From NCBI GenBank assembly GCA_019359695.1, contig JAHHGV010000031.1, positions 1 through 64,000 on the forward strand: DNA of 64,000 nt, given 5' to 3'. Shown here in pieces: positions 41,921 to 52,265 of the stretch (the stretch's first letter is position 1; every line of letters begins with the position of its first letter). Under the pieces are notes generated by a model. The model saw nothing but the letters and a program-made list of their open reading frames with translations, searched no databases and was not told the origin of the DNA. The position numbers and the translations under genes were made by a program. The stretch is from Brasilonema angustatum HA4187-MV1 (GTDB lineage Bacteria; Cyanobacteriota; Cyanobacteriia; Cyanobacteriales; Nostocaceae).

Positions 41921-44653
41921 ATGAAATTTAACAAGCTTCTTCCCAGTCTATTACTGAGTGGGGCAATATTGGGGTTGTCCACAACTCCTGGATTAAGTCA
42001 AGAAAAATCAACAATTGCAGTTGACAAAAGTATAGCATCTACGAAAACTAGTGCAAACTCGACTCAACAACAACGTTTAGTAAGCAATTCCCGAACCGTA
42101 AAACCCATAACAGAGATTCGCTCACTCTCTGAGATAGAGCGTCCGATCACCAGCGCCAGAATGCTAGTACAGTCGCCAACACCACAAGCAACACCGACCT
42201 CAGGAGTCGTGGAGGTAACCGGAGTAAAAGCGAACCCCACCGCTAAAGGTGTAGAGATCATTTTACAGACAAACAAAGGGCAGGCGTTACAATTAGTCAA
42301 TCGCAGTGCTGGTAATAACTTTATCGTAGATATTCCAAATGCTCAACTGCGGCTACCTTCGGGCGATGGATTTAGATTTGGCAGTACGAAACCAGTTGCG
42401 GGAATTACCCAAATAACAGTTACGAACTTTGATGCTAAGACCATCCGAGTCACAGTAACAGGTGAGGCGAATGCACCAATTGTCGAGTTGTTTGATAGTC
42501 CAAATGAGGGTCTTATCTTCAGTGTTGCCAGTAGTGCACAAAGCCCGCAACAGGGGCAACCTCAAACGCAACAACCACCTGCCCTTAAGCCAGAAAATCA
42601 GACACAACCAACTCAACCGTCGGCACAAGGTGATCAGCCAATTGAGTTACTAGTGACGGGTGAACAAGATTCGTATCGCGTACCCAAAGCCTTCAGTGTG
42701 ACTAAAACTCCTGACACGCCCATCCTCAACGTTCCCTCCTCAATTCAAGTCATCCCCCGTCAAGTCCTCGAAGATCAAAAAATTACGCGGGTGCAGGACG
42801 CGGTGAAGAACGTCAGTGGGGTGACTCCCGGAGGCTATGGTTCTCAATCTTATGTCGGTGACAGTTTTATTCTTCGAGGATTTGACAACGGCAGAAGTGG
42901 TTCTACGTTTATCAACGGATTCAAGCGTTACATCGGCGCTGGGTACAATGAAACCTTGGATGTTGCCAATGTCGAACAAATCGAAATTCTCAAAGGGCCA
43001 GCATCCGTTCTTTACGGTCAGGGAGAACCGGGAGGGATTGTCAACATCACTACCAAGCAACCCCTGTCAACGCCTTACTACAACTTTGAAGGCACCATTG
43101 GCAACTTTGATTTCTACCGCCCAACACTCGACATTTCAGGTCCTGTTAACACCGACAAAACGATTCGCTATCGGTTGAATGCGGCCTATCAAAACTTGGG
43201 TAGCTTTGTTGACTTTGTGAACACAGAATCAGAATTTGTCGCGCCCGTCATCAGTTTTGATATTGGTAAGAATACTAACCTGACTCTGGAAGGTCAATAT
43301 TCCAATCTCAGCAAAGTGAGTTTCTTGGGCCTTCCGGCATCGGGTACTCTTGTTGACAACCCCCTGGGAAAACTCCCCCGCTCCCGGTTTTTAGGTGACC
43401 CAAACTTGAAAGCATTCGATGAGTGGACTGGAATTGGCTATCGCTTGCAACACAAATTTAGCGACAACTGGTCTATCCGCAATGGGTTCACAGCGACGTT
43501 TAATAATAATGATCGGGGGTTTACCTTTGGTTTAGGGCTGGAACCAGACAATCGGACATTCAATCGTTCTGGTTCTTCGCTAAAGACCGACACACAGAGC
43601 TACTTTTTGCAAACAGATGTCCTGGGGAAAATCCAAACCGGCAGCATCAAGCAAGATTTACTCTTCGGCGTGGAGCTCGGTTGGACTAGTTACAACCTCA
43701 AGAGCTTCACAGCATCGGCTGGCGTACCAGCTATCGATATATTTGACCCAGTCTATCAACCGATTCGATATGATACGTTCAGAAATAGTGAGTCTGCTTC
43801 TAATAATTTGGTCGGGGTTTACGGCCAGGATCTGATCTCAATTGGAGACCAGCTCAAAATTTTGCTGGGTGGACGCTTTGATTTTGCCGCAACCAACTAC
43901 GAAAACTCGATAGGTAGTGTTTCAACTGATCGGGAAGATACTGCCTTCAGTCCGCGTGTGGGAGTCGTTTATCAACCCGTACCGCCGGTTTCTTTATATG
44001 CTAGTTGGAGTCGCTCATTCCAACCTTCTGATGCGACCTCCAGAAACCCAAATAACGAAACGTTTAAGCCAACCGAGGGTGAACAGTTTGAAGTCGGGGT
44101 AAAGGCGGAATTTCTTGATGGCAAACTTTTCGCCACTCTAGCAGCTTACCAAATTACCAAAGAAAACCTGGCAACAGCCGATCCGAATAATCCAACATTC
44201 AGCATCCAGATTGGTGAACAACGCTCTCGTGGCATTGAGTTTGATCTGGCAGGACAAGTTTTACCGGGGTTAAACATTATTGCTAGCTATTCCTACATCG
44301 ATGCAGAAATTACTAAAGACAATAGCGGTAATCAAGGAAATCAACCCGACAACGTACCCCGACACAGTGGTAGTTTATGGGCAACCTACGAAATTCAACA
44401 AGGTGATTTCAAAGGTTTGGGATTTGGCGGCGGTGTCTTTTTTGTCGGTGACAGAAAGGGAGACTTAGCTAATACCCTAAGCGTACCCAGTTACTTGCGG
44501 ACGGATGCCGCCATATTTTACCGTCGGGATAACTGGCGGGCTGCGTTGAATTTCAAGAATTTGTTTGATGTTAACTATATTGAAAGTTCCTATTATGGCG
44601 TGTATTACGGCGCACCATTTACAGTGCAGGGTACGGTATCAGTGCAGTTTTGA
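41921..44653 (+). CDS. TonB-dependent siderophore receptor with N-terminal AMIN domain
   Basis: 910 residues. Signal peptide (LLPSLLLSGAILGLSTTPGLSQ), AMIN domain (about 96-195, VVEVTGVKANPTAKGVEIIL..), a Q/P-rich linker, plug (from about 245: PIELLVTGEQDSYRVPKAFS, SIQVIPRQVLEDQKITRVQDAVKNVSGV, VEQIEILKGPASVLYGQGEPGGIVNITTK) and a 22-strand barrel ending GTVSVQF, with the C-terminal Phe. It imports ferric siderophores (ferrichrome/hydroxamate type is likely) across the outer membrane. The AMIN domain, which binds peptidoglycan or envelope parts, is frequent in cyanobacterial receptors. No siderophore synthesis genes nearby. Confidence 0.95.
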   Translation: MKFNKLLPSLLLSGAILGLSTTPGLSQEKSTIAVDKSIASTKTSANSTQQQRLVSNSRTVKPITEIRSLSEIERPITSARMLVQSPTPQATPTSGVVEVTGVKANPTAKGVEIILQTNKGQALQLVNRSAGNNFIVDIPNAQLRLPSGDGFRFGSTKPVAGITQITVTNFDAKTIRVTVTGEANAPIVELFDSPNEGLIFSVASSAQSPQQGQPQTQQPPALKPENQTQPTQPSAQGDQPIELLVTGEQDSYRVPKAFSVTKTPDTPILNVPSSIQVIPRQVLEDQKITRVQDAVKNVSGVTPGGYGSQSYVGDSFILRGFDNGRSGSTFINGFKRYIGAGYNETLDVANVEQIEILKGPASVLYGQGEPGGIVNITTKQPLSTPYYNFEGTIGNFDFYRPTLDISGPVNTDKTIRYRLNAAYQNLGSFVDFVNTESEFVAPVISFDIGKNTNLTLEGQYSNLSKVSFLGLPASGTLVDNPLGKLPRSRFLGDPNLKAFDEWTGIGYRLQHKFSDNWSIRNGFTATFNNNDRGFTFGLGLEPDNRTFNRSGSSLKTDTQSYFLQTDVLGKIQTGSIKQDLLFGVELGWTSYNLKSFTASAGVPAIDIFDPVYQPIRYDTFRNSESASNNLVGVYGQDLISIGDQLKILLGGRFDFAATNYENSIGSVSTDREDTAFSPRVGVVYQPVPPVSLYASWSRSFQPSDATSRNPNNETFKPTEGEQFEVGVKAEFLDGKLFATLAAYQITKENLATADPNNPTFSIQIGEQRSRGIEFDLAGQVLPGLNIIASYSYIDAEITKDNSGNQGNQPDNVPRHSGSLWATYEIQQGDFKGLGFGGGVFFVGDRKGDLANTLSVPSYLRTDAAIFYRRDNWRAALNFKNLFDVNYIESSYYGVYYGAPFTVQGTVSVQF

Positions 44654-44930
44654 TTTTGGTTTTGCGTTTTCGTCTATGCTGTGTCCGTTTTTGAACATTT
44701 GCACTCACACAAAGGTTTTCAGCTTAAATTGACACCAATGAGCAATGAGTATGCACCCGCCCAGAACTTCAAAATTTTGCATAACCATTTATTGGACAGG
44801 CGATAATTGAGTAAGTCGGGATAAATCAATGTCATGAGTTATGAGTCATTAGTCAAGAACTCTTAGACTACAAACTCATGCCTCTAGACAGTTACCGACT
44901 ATTGTGCAAATTTCCATAAGGATGATTTAA

Positions 44931-46214
44931 GTGACTTTGACTAACTCAGATTTTCTTGCTTCCTCTGATCCTGCGGTGGCGGAGTTAATCAACCAAGAAC
45001 TACAGCGTCAACGCGATCACTTGGAGTTGATTGCAAGTGAAAACTTTACCTCGGCTGCTGTCCTAGCGGCTCAAGGTTCCGTACTGACAAACAAGTACGC
45101 AGAGGGATTGCCTGGTAAACGTTACTATGGTGGTTGTGAGTTCATAGACAAAATTGAACAACTGGCAATTGACCGTGCTAAACAGTTATTTGGTGCTGCT
45201 CATGCCAACGTACAACCCCATTCTGGCGCACAGGCAAATTTTGCAGTGTTTTTGACGCTGCTGGAACCAGGTGATAAATTCATGGGCATGGATTTATCTC
45301 ACGGCGGACATCTGACGCACGGTTCACCTGTCAACGTATCTGGTAAGTGGTTCCAAGTTTGCCACTACGGTGTTAATCAGCAAACAGAAGAACTAGACTA
45401 TGACCAAATTCGGGAGCTGGCGCTTAGGGAGCGTCCAAAGCTCTTGATTTGTGGTTATTCTGCATATCCTCGCATCATTGATTTTGAAAAGTTCCGTAGT
45501 ATTGCTGATGAAGTAGGTGCGTACTTACTGGCAGATATTGCCCACATTGCCGGATTGGTTGCTACAGGTCTTCATCCTGACCCAATTCCCTATTGTGATG
45601 TTGTAACTACAACGACACACAAAACTTTACGTGGTCCAAGGGGTGGCTTAATTTTAACCCGCGATCCCGAACTGGGTAAAAAGCTTGATAAATCCGTTTT
45701 CCCTGGTAATCAGGGTGGACCACTCGAACATGTAATTGCAGCAAAAGCAGTTGCTTTCGCTGAAGCCCTCAAGCTAGAGTTTAAAGCATATTCTGCTCAG
45801 GTGATTGATAATGCTCGTGCTTTGGCTACCCAACTTCAAAACCGAGGTTTAAAGTTGGTGTCAAATGGAACTGACAATCATCTCATACTAGTAGATCTAC
45901 GGTCTATTGGTATGACAGGTAAGCTAGCGGACCAGTTGGTTAGTGGTGTGAAGATTACTGCCAACAAGAATACAGTACCGTTTGACCCAGAGTCACCATT
46001 TGTGACTAGTGGTTTGAGGTTAGGTTCTCCAGCAATGACAACACGTGGTTTGGGAGTTGAAGAGTTTACGGAGATTGGCAATATTATTGCAGATCGCTTA
46101 TTAAATCCAGATTCAGCAGATATTGCTGAAGATTGTCGGCGACGAGTCAAAGCGTTGTGCGATCGCTTCCCCTTGTATTCTCACATCATGATTCCTGTTC
46201 CAGCGTTAGCATGA
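44931..46214 (+). CDS. glyA: Serine hydroxymethyltransferase
   Basis: 427 residues from a GTG start, with AAGGA upstream. Interconverts serine and glycine with tetrahydrofolate; in cyanobacteria it also serves photorespiration. Signatures: [37 protein letters not shown], and the PLP lysine in [14 protein letters not shown]. Full length. It is followed by a strong terminator. Confidence 0.96.
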   Translation: MTLTNSDFLASSDPAVAELINQELQRQRDHLELIASENFTSAAVLAAQGSVLTNKYAEGLPGKRYYGGCEFIDKIEQLAIDRAKQLFGAAHANVQPHSGAQANFAVFLTLLEPGDKFMGMDLSHGGHLTHGSPVNVSGKWFQVCHYGVNQQTEELDYDQIRELALRERPKLLICGYSAYPRIIDFEKFRSIADEVGAYLLADIAHIAGLVATGLHPDPIPYCDVVTTTTHKTLRGPRGGLILTRDPELGKKLDKSVFPGNQGGPLEHVIAAKAVAFAEALKLEFKAYSAQVIDNARALATQLQNRGLKLVSNGTDNHLILVDLRSIGMTGKLADQLVSGVKITANKNTVPFDPESPFVTSGLRLGSPAMTTRGLGVEEFTEIGNIIADRLLNPDSADIAEDCRRRVKALCDRFPLYSHIMIPVPALA

Positions 46215-46272
46215 TGTTAAGCTCAGGTTAAGATACTTGAGTTCACAATTCATTTGGAATTGTTATATTTAT

Positions 46273-46326
46273 AAGTTATGAGTTAGGAGTTATTAATTTA
46301 TAATCCCTAACTCATAACTTTTTTTG
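46273..46326 (+). terminator. Strong Rho-independent terminator of glyA
   Basis: Perfect 15-bp stem, AAGTTATGAGTTAGG (46273-46287) with CCTAACTCATAACTT (46306-46320), followed by six further T residues. Confidence 0.85.
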
Positions 46327-46441
46327 TCTCTATTTAGCAATGATTTTTTGATGTCTTTTAGCCAATATGAGACTATAATGCAGTAAAAAAGCTACAAACG
46401 TTTTTCACAAAACAGTAACAATTAATTACAGGAGTTATCCA

Positions 46442-46882
46442 GTGTCTATCCCAGAAATAACTCAAGCGCTTTTGGCTGCAAAAAAAGAAAAAGAACTTAC
46501 TTTTGCTGATTTAGAAAAGATTTTGGGACGTGACGAAGTGTGGATTGCATCTGTTTTCTACCGTCAAGCCAGTGCTTCTGACGAAGAGGCGAAGTTATTG
46601 GTTGAAGCATTAGGGCTTGATACGATTTATCTTAAGGAATTAACTGAATACCCTGTCAAAGGTTTGGGACCTGTTGTTCCTACAGATCCCCTCATTTATC
46701 GTTTCTACGAAATTATGCAGGTTTATGGAATGCCGATGAAAGAGGTGATTCACGAGAAATTTGGGGATGGAATTATGAGCGCGATAGACTTTACTTTGAA
46801 TATTGAAAAAGAAGAAGATTCTAAAGGCGATCGCGTGAAAGTCATCATGTCTGGGAAATTTCTGCCATACAAAAAGTGGTGA
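46442..46882 (+). CDS. cynS: Cyanate hydratase (cyanase)
   Basis: 146 residues from a GTG preceded by AGGAG. Decomposes cyanate with bicarbonate to ammonia and CO2. An N-terminal HTH-like domain is followed by the catalytic domain: [23 protein letters not shown] (catalytic Arg and Glu in YRFYE) and [11 protein letters not shown] (catalytic Ser), ending GKFLPYKKW. Here it is not next to cynABD transport genes or ntcA-type regulators. Confidence 0.96.
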   Translation: MSIPEITQALLAAKKEKELTFADLEKILGRDEVWIASVFYRQASASDEEAKLLVEALGLDTIYLKELTEYPVKGLGPVVPTDPLIYRFYEIMQVYGMPMKEVIHEKFGDGIMSAIDFTLNIEKEEDSKGDRVKVIMSGKFLPYKKW

Positions 46883-46984
46883 TGTTTCATCTGCGGAAGT
46901 TCACATCCTTGTAAACGTGCAGAAAATTTTCAACCAATCTTTCTATAAGTCTGCTTACGCCCTAATTGAATAACGTTCTAACTC

Positions 46985-47893
46985 TTGACACAAGAACAGC
47001 AAACATCACAAAAAACATTAGATTTTACACCTTACTACTCTCAAAAAAATGGAGCAATATATTTAGGTGAAAGCCTCAAATTACTTACATATCTTAAGGA
47101 TAGCAGTGTTAACTTAATCTTGACCTCACCTCCATTTGCACTCACACGTAAAAAAGAATACGGTAACGAAAGTGCAGAAAAATATATAGAATGGTTTCTC
47201 CCTTTTGCCTACGAATTTAAAAGAGTTTTAGCAGATGATGGCTCTTTTATTTTAGATTTGGGTGGTGCTTATCTGCCTGGTTATCCAGTCAGGAGTATTT
47301 ACCAATATGAACTTTTAGTGAGATTGTGTAAGGAAGTTGGCTTTTTTCTTGCTCAAGAATTCTATCACTATAACCCAGCACGACTACCAACTCCTGCTGA
47401 GTGGGTCACAATCAGACGAATTCGTGTAAAAGATTCAGTGAATGTGGTTTGGTGGTTATCTAAAACGCCTCACCCCAAAGCTGATAATAGAAAAGTTCTA
47501 AAGCCTTATAGTCAAAGTATGAAACAATTACTGAAAAATGGCTATAAAGCAAAAATCCGCCCTAGCGGTCATGATATTTCTGACAAATTTCAAAAGGATA
47601 ATAAGGGTGCTATTCCACCAAATTTACTAGAAATTGCCAATACAGAATCTAATAGTGCTTATCTGCGGCGTTGTAAAGCAGGAGGAATTAAACCTCATCC
47701 AGCACGTTTTCCTCAAAGTTTTGCAGAATTTTTCATCAAGTTTTTGACTGATGAAGGTGATTTTGTTTTAGATTCATTTGCGGGTTCCAACACAACGGGT
47801 TTTGTTGCAGAAATTTTACAACGCCGATGGATTTCTTTTGAAATCAATGAAGATTATATTATCGGTAGTCGATACAGATTTGAAGATTTGTAA
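46985..47893 (+). CDS. Orphan DNA methyltransferase, N4-cytosine type
   Basis: 302 residues, apparently from a TTG start (46985); the exact start is uncertain. Catalytic motif TSPPF (47-51) comes before the AdoMet motif DSFAGSNTTG (263-272), which is the beta order. The Ser-Pro-Pro-Phe type fits N4-cytosine methylation, although adenine cannot be excluded. There is no restriction enzyme gene beside it, so it is probably an orphan that marks the chromosome. The target site is not readable from sequence. Confidence 0.85.
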   Translation: MTQEQQTSQKTLDFTPYYSQKNGAIYLGESLKLLTYLKDSSVNLILTSPPFALTRKKEYGNESAEKYIEWFLPFAYEFKRVLADDGSFILDLGGAYLPGYPVRSIYQYELLVRLCKEVGFFLAQEFYHYNPARLPTPAEWVTIRRIRVKDSVNVVWWLSKTPHPKADNRKVLKPYSQSMKQLLKNGYKAKIRPSGHDISDKFQKDNKGAIPPNLLEIANTESNSAYLRRCKAGGIKPHPARFPQSFAEFFIKFLTDEGDFVLDSFAGSNTTGFVAEILQRRWISFEINEDYIIGSRYRFEDL

Positions 47894-47909
47894 CTAGGGG
47901 TATAGGGCA

Positions 47910-48073
47910 ATACAGTTCAGTTAAGGAAATTAATCTGTTGAGGCAGGCAGGGGGGCAGAGGAGCAGAGGAGCAGAGGAGCAGAGGAGCAGAGGCGAAAGA
48001 ACTAATGGTAATGGACGTTAACTCTTCATCTCCCCTGCTGTCTCAACGAATAAATGTCTTAACTGAACCGTAT
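47910..48073. mobile_element. MITE-like element with CTTAACTGAAC ends and internal octamer repeats
   Basis: 164 bp with 16-bp terminal inverted repeats, ATACAGTTCAGTTAAG (47910-47925) and CTTAACTGAACCGTAT (48058-48073), one mismatch. Further in, CTGTTGAG and CCTGC-rich arms are also partly complementary. The centre has nearly five GCAGAGGA octamers (47955-47993). No coding capacity. Confidence 0.65.
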
Positions 48074-48178
48074 AGGGGTGTAGGGGTGTAAGGGTGTAGG
48101 GAGATGCTTTTGACTTACTCGGCAGGGGTACTAGCCCCTAAGTAACCATATTTAATAATGTGGGCAGTTTTCAAGAAC

Positions 48179-48279
48179 AGGACTTACGCAAAAAAACCCG
48201 GTTTCTACCAAAAATCGTCTGTTTCGCAACCAAAGACGAACGAAGAAACCGGGTTTCTAGCAGATGGTGCGTAAGTCCT
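48179..48279. mobile_element. MITE-like element, copy B (AGGACTTACGCA ends)
   Basis: 101 bp with the same 12-bp ends as copy A: AGGACTTACGCA (48179-48190) and TGCGTAAGTCCT (48268-48279). The inside has an additional perfect 13-bp inverted repeat, AAACCCGGTTTCT (48195-48207) and AGAAACCGGGTTT (48244-48256). The inner sequence is unlike copy A, so only the ends are conserved. Confidence 0.75.
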
Positions 48280-48424
48280 AAAGAAAAATGAAAACTGCTA
48301 AAAGCAATATGGAAAAATTTTGAAGAGATGGTAAATATCATCTCGAAACGCTTTACAGAAATATGTATATCAATGAAGAATAATGAAACGGTGAGCTAAA
48401 AAATTTTCTGAATTCAACAAGTTA

Positions 48425-49441
48425 ATGCTGTCAGTGAGAAAAAGCGGTGCGGGGATGAAAAACGTAAAGACGAGAAATCTTTGTCTGTTGACAGTAGGTC
48501 TGTTGACAGGATTGATAATACCAGCATTAACTCTTGTACATCTGTCCAATATCTATTCAGAAAATAGCAGAGTCGTTTTGAACTTAAAATATGTTTCCAA
48601 CCAAAATATTACCAGGAAAGTATTCTCTAGTGCCGGAATAAATCCACCAGAATTGAGTCACTTATGGTTGACAAAGCGTATAGAATCTTATAGCAATCCA
48701 AAAACTCAAGTAGCTGACTACAAAATTAGATCTGGAAAACAACTTTACTATGCAAGATTAGCCGCACTGAAAACTGGTCATATTTATCCAAGTTTACCTA
48801 AAGACGGGACAGAGTTATCATTGATATCTACGAGGAAGACTCAACTCACCTATGAGGATTGGAAAAGTTTATTGGCGATGGAAGCCAAAGCAATGACTCA
48901 GAGTCAAGGTGACAATCGTTTGGGAATTTTAGTGGGTGATTCTTTAAGTTTGTGGTTTCCTCAAGAAAAATTGCCTGTAGATAAATTGTGGCTGAATCAG
49001 GGAATATCTGGAGATACTTGCGCTGGTGTTTTAAGAAGGGTATCTGTTTTTAGTGAAACCAGACCAGATTTCATTTATATCATGGTTGGAATTAATGACT
49101 TGCGAAAGGGTACCACAGATGAAATTATCTTACACAATCACCGCGAAATTGTTCGCAAGTTGCGACAGACTCACCCAAAAACTAAAATTTTTCTTCAATC
49201 TATTTTACCAACTCGTTTATCTGCAATTTCCAATACCCACATTCGTCATCTTAATGAGCAACTCTCCCTGATTGCAAGACAAGAAGGAGTTTATTATTTA
49301 AATCTTTATGATTGGTTTGCAGATTTTCAGGGTAACTTGCGTTTAGAACTGACTACAGACGGGCTTCATTTGAGCACACAAGCTTATGATGTCTGGCGAT
49401 CGGCAATAGATGAAGCTGAATACAAGGGTTTTAATTCTTAA
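48425..49441 (+). CDS. SGNH/GDSL-type hydrolase with N-terminal membrane anchor
   Basis: 338 residues (328 if starting at the ATG 48455). One N-terminal membrane segment (NLCLLTVGLLTGLIIPALTLVHL) and an extracytoplasmic SGNH domain: block I LVGDSLSLWF (catalytic Ser), block II NQGISGDTC (Gly), block III VGINDLRKG (Asn), block V TTDGLHLS (Asp/His). The about 100-residue stretch between anchor and domain is unassigned. Such enzymes often deacetylate or esterify polysaccharides; the substrate is unknown. Confidence 0.87.
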   Translation: MLSVRKSGAGMKNVKTRNLCLLTVGLLTGLIIPALTLVHLSNIYSENSRVVLNLKYVSNQNITRKVFSSAGINPPELSHLWLTKRIESYSNPKTQVADYKIRSGKQLYYARLAALKTGHIYPSLPKDGTELSLISTRKTQLTYEDWKSLLAMEAKAMTQSQGDNRLGILVGDSLSLWFPQEKLPVDKLWLNQGISGDTCAGVLRRVSVFSETRPDFIYIMVGINDLRKGTTDEIILHNHREIVRKLRQTHPKTKIFLQSILPTRLSAISNTHIRHLNEQLSLIARQEGVYYLNLYDWFADFQGNLRLELTTDGLHLSTQAYDVWRSAIDEAEYKGFNS

Positions 49442-49725
49442 TCGGGGGAAGGAGAAATTTCAACTTATTTTTACCTTGATCCATCTTGCTTTTACTCTTT
49501 ACTTAAATAATGGCGTTGCTGAATTTGGGAATCAATTATGATAGCACGCTCTTCAATTTCCTGTTAATCCGATAGAAACGTTACATGCAGCGTCTGTCCA
49601 TCAATGTAAATTTTGAAATTCATATCTTGATTCATTCACAGCCAAAAATTAACCCAACATTTTTTGCTGAGGCATTGTTGATATGAATTGTGCTCATCTG
49701 GTGTGCACTAGATCAAAATGCTTTC

Positions 49726-49974
49726 CTAAGGTGACACTTGTGCGAGTAGTCGTCCTTGAACTTGCTCGTACTTATCTTCAAGTAGCCAGAGCTTTGCTTC
49801 AGAATAGGTGTCACTCTTAAACACTAACTGATAGTTCTGACTTGGATCATAGATCCAGCTTAAACCAGAACTGTCGCCTACAAGAATAAGGACGTAGGGA
49901 GGTGAGGCAGTTGGATCTACCCATAGTTCTGTAAACTCCCAGTTGTCAGCTAGATTTGGTACGGGGGATGACAT
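49726..49974 (-). CDS. Small conserved hypothetical protein
   Basis: 82 residues. Beta-rich and acidic (NWEFTELWVDPTASPPYVLILVGDSSGLSWIYDPSQNYQLVFKS), ending in a charged helix (YSEAKLWLLEDKYEQVQGRLL). No signal peptide and no motif recognised. Composition and length fit a real small cyanobacterial protein. It lies just left of the distal end of CRISPR array 2. Confidence 0.6.
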   Translation of the reverse strand: MSSPVPNLADNWEFTELWVDPTASPPYVLILVGDSSGLSWIYDPSQNYQLVFKSDTYSEAKLWLLEDKYEQVQGRLLAQVSP

Positions 49975-50198
49975 GGTATTTGTTTCCCTTTACTTTGTCG
50001 ATTCGCTCAGCTTGATGTTTCATACTAAGTTGCGTTCAAAGAGATAATTTCATAAACGAACCACGTTAGCGTTTGCGCAGCGCCCCCTTAGGGGCTAGCG
50101 TGTCCGTTCGGCCTCAAGCCGTGCCCGAAGGGCTCAGGACATAGACGCGAAGAGCGCTAAGGAAGAAAAAAGAAGATTACCTGTATGAATGCAACTTG

Positions 50199-52054
50199 GT
50201 ATCAATCCTTAATAGGGAGTAAGAGAAATTTCAACTCTGGATAGAAGTACTTTGAGAAGTCTGCTACAACAACTAGTTTCAATCCCTAATAGGGAGTAAG
50301 AGAAATTTCAACCGTTATGTGTGATACGCATGATTTCAACGTTTCTGTTTCAATCCCTAATAGGGAGTAAGAGAAATTTCAACCTTTTAAGGTATAAAGG
50401 ATTAACCGAGAATGAAAAGTTTCAATCCCTAATAGGGAGTAAGAGAAATTTCAACCTTCATGATGCCTTGCATCACAATAGGAGGAAGGTTTGAAACGTT
50501 TAAATCCCTAATAGGGAGTAAGAGAAATTTCAACAGATAGAATCATCCTTAGTAGTCGTTACCTTTGGGTTGGTTTCAATCCCTAATAGGGAGTAAGAGA
50601 AATTTCAACGTATATTTAAATCTTTATTTCTAATTTCTTCTCTTGTTTCAATCCCTAATAGGGAGTAAGAGAAATTTCAACGTTTATCAGCTGGGTTGAT
50701 GCGTCCACACAATCGTCAGTTTCAATCCCTAATAGGGAGTAAGAGAAATTTCAACAAGAGTTTTGGAAAGGAGCTTACTACAGCCACAAGTTTCAATCCC
50801 TAATAGGGAGTAAGAGAAATTTCAACCCACCCCTCAAACTAACTCGTCTAATCCGTTTCCCGTTTCAATCCCTAATAGGGAGTAAGAGAAATTTCAACAG
50901 ACATGACAACACGTACTCCTCTTCTGCGAAATGTTTCAATCCCTAATAGGGAGTAAGAGAAATTTCAACCGCACGCATCTGGGCGGAGAAATTTAATGTA
51001 TACGTTTCAATCCCTAATAGGGAGTAAGAGAAATTTCAACCCCGTCTGTTGTCAGCTTTTGGATTTTGAGTTTTTGTTTCAATCCCTAATAGGGAGTAAG
51101 AGAAATTTCAACCTTGACGTTCCTTTGGCTATATTGAACATTTGTTGGTTTCAATCCCTAATAGGGAGTAAGAGAAATTTCAACCATCAGCTGACACAGC
51201 AAAGTTCCCCTTCTTCTTTCGTTTCAATCCCTAATAGGGAGTAAGAGAAATTTCAACCTCAACAGGGTCAAGCGTCTCAAGCTGCACTCAATGTTTCAAT
51301 CCCTAATAGGGAGTAAGAGAAATTTCAACTAGTACAGTCAGACGTGCGATCGCTGCTCTAAAAAAAAATGGTTTCAATCCCTAATAGGGAGTAAGAGAAA
51401 TTTCAACTTTCCGGTTCCAGCACGATCGCAGCAAACGCCACGTTTCAATCCCTAATAGGGAGTAAGAGAAATTTCAACCGATATTTTATGGTTGTTGGCG
51501 ATCGCCTTTGATGTTTCAATCCCTAATAGGGAGTAAGAGAAATTTCAACCTATGTTTTTCGTAGCATGGATAGATTCAGTTCTGTTTCAATCCCTAATAG
51601 GGAGTAAGAGAAATTTCAACTTTTGGGGAAGGAGGAAGTATTGGAGAATTTCTTGTTTCAATCCCTAATAGGGAGTAAGAGAAATTTCAACCTTCATATT
51701 CTTTTTTTGGGTTGAACTTTCCACCGTTTCAATCCCTAATAGGGAGTAAGAGAAATTTCAACTATCTTGAAAAATCTTTTCTTCTTCATTCATAGGAAGT
51801 TTCAATCCCTAATAGGGAGTAAGAGAAATTTCAACAGACAGACACACCAGGAGCACAACCAAAACCAGTTGGTTTCAATCCCTAATAGGGAGTAAGAGAA
51901 ATTTCAACCTCAAAAACAATATGACGGGTTTACAGGCGTTTTTGTTTCAATCCCTAATAGGGAGTAAGAGAAATTTCAACCCTAAAGCAATACCTTGATG
52001 ATGAGATAGCCATCTTTGTTTCAATCCCTAATAGGGAGTAAGAGAAATTTCAAC
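50199..52054 (-). CRISPR. CRISPR array 2, 26 repeats and 25 spacers, next to the type I-D cas operon
   Basis: Same 37-bp repeat as array 1 on the minus strand. On the plus strand repeats start at 50199, 50276, 50347, 50419, 50498, 50573, 50645, 50719, 50790, 50862, 50933, 51004, 51076, 51148, 51221, 51293, 51371, 51442, 51513, 51584, 51655, 51726, 51799, 51872, 51944 and 52018. The leader is on the right, so the oldest repeats are on the left: the one at 50199 is degenerate (GTATCAATCCTTAA) and the one at 50498 has a substitution (GTTTAAATCCC). It is directly downstream of cas2. Confidence 0.98.
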
Positions 52055-52265
52055 TGCGGCACTCAGAAAACTGCACCATATAAAGTTTTCAAGGTTCCAA
52101 AGCGCGGATGGTCTGATCATAACATGAGAAAAACTAAATCAATTTACGCCAAATGGCTGAAATCCTGTCTAGGCAAGGAGCGCGGATGGTTATAAATAAA
52201 TTTTCCCCAAAATCCTCGTCCTGTAAGCAATCCAGCCATTTTTTTTCAAACCTCTTTTTCTACAC
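52055..52265 (-). promoter_or_regulatory. CRISPR leader of array 2
   Basis: 211 bp between the cas2 stop and the first repeat, AT-rich, equal in length to the leader at 16375-16585. It contains two copies of the GCGCGGATGG block (52102-52111, 52180-52189) inverse to the one at the cas2 3' end (52270-52279), and an AATGGCTG/CAGCCATT pair. These are shared with the other leader and are likely recognition elements for Cas1-Cas2 or a host factor. Confidence 0.85.

Larger units (their letters stand above)
47894..48424. other. Repeat-filled intergenic region
   Basis: No gene. It holds a MITE-like element (47910-48073), a GGGGTGTA-type tandem run (about 48074-48102) and a second MITE-like element (48179-48279). 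Confidence 0.75.

Noticed and set aside
50996-51244. 82-codon open frame with a repeating protein motif
   Set aside because: It is a translation of CRISPR repeats and spacers of array 2.
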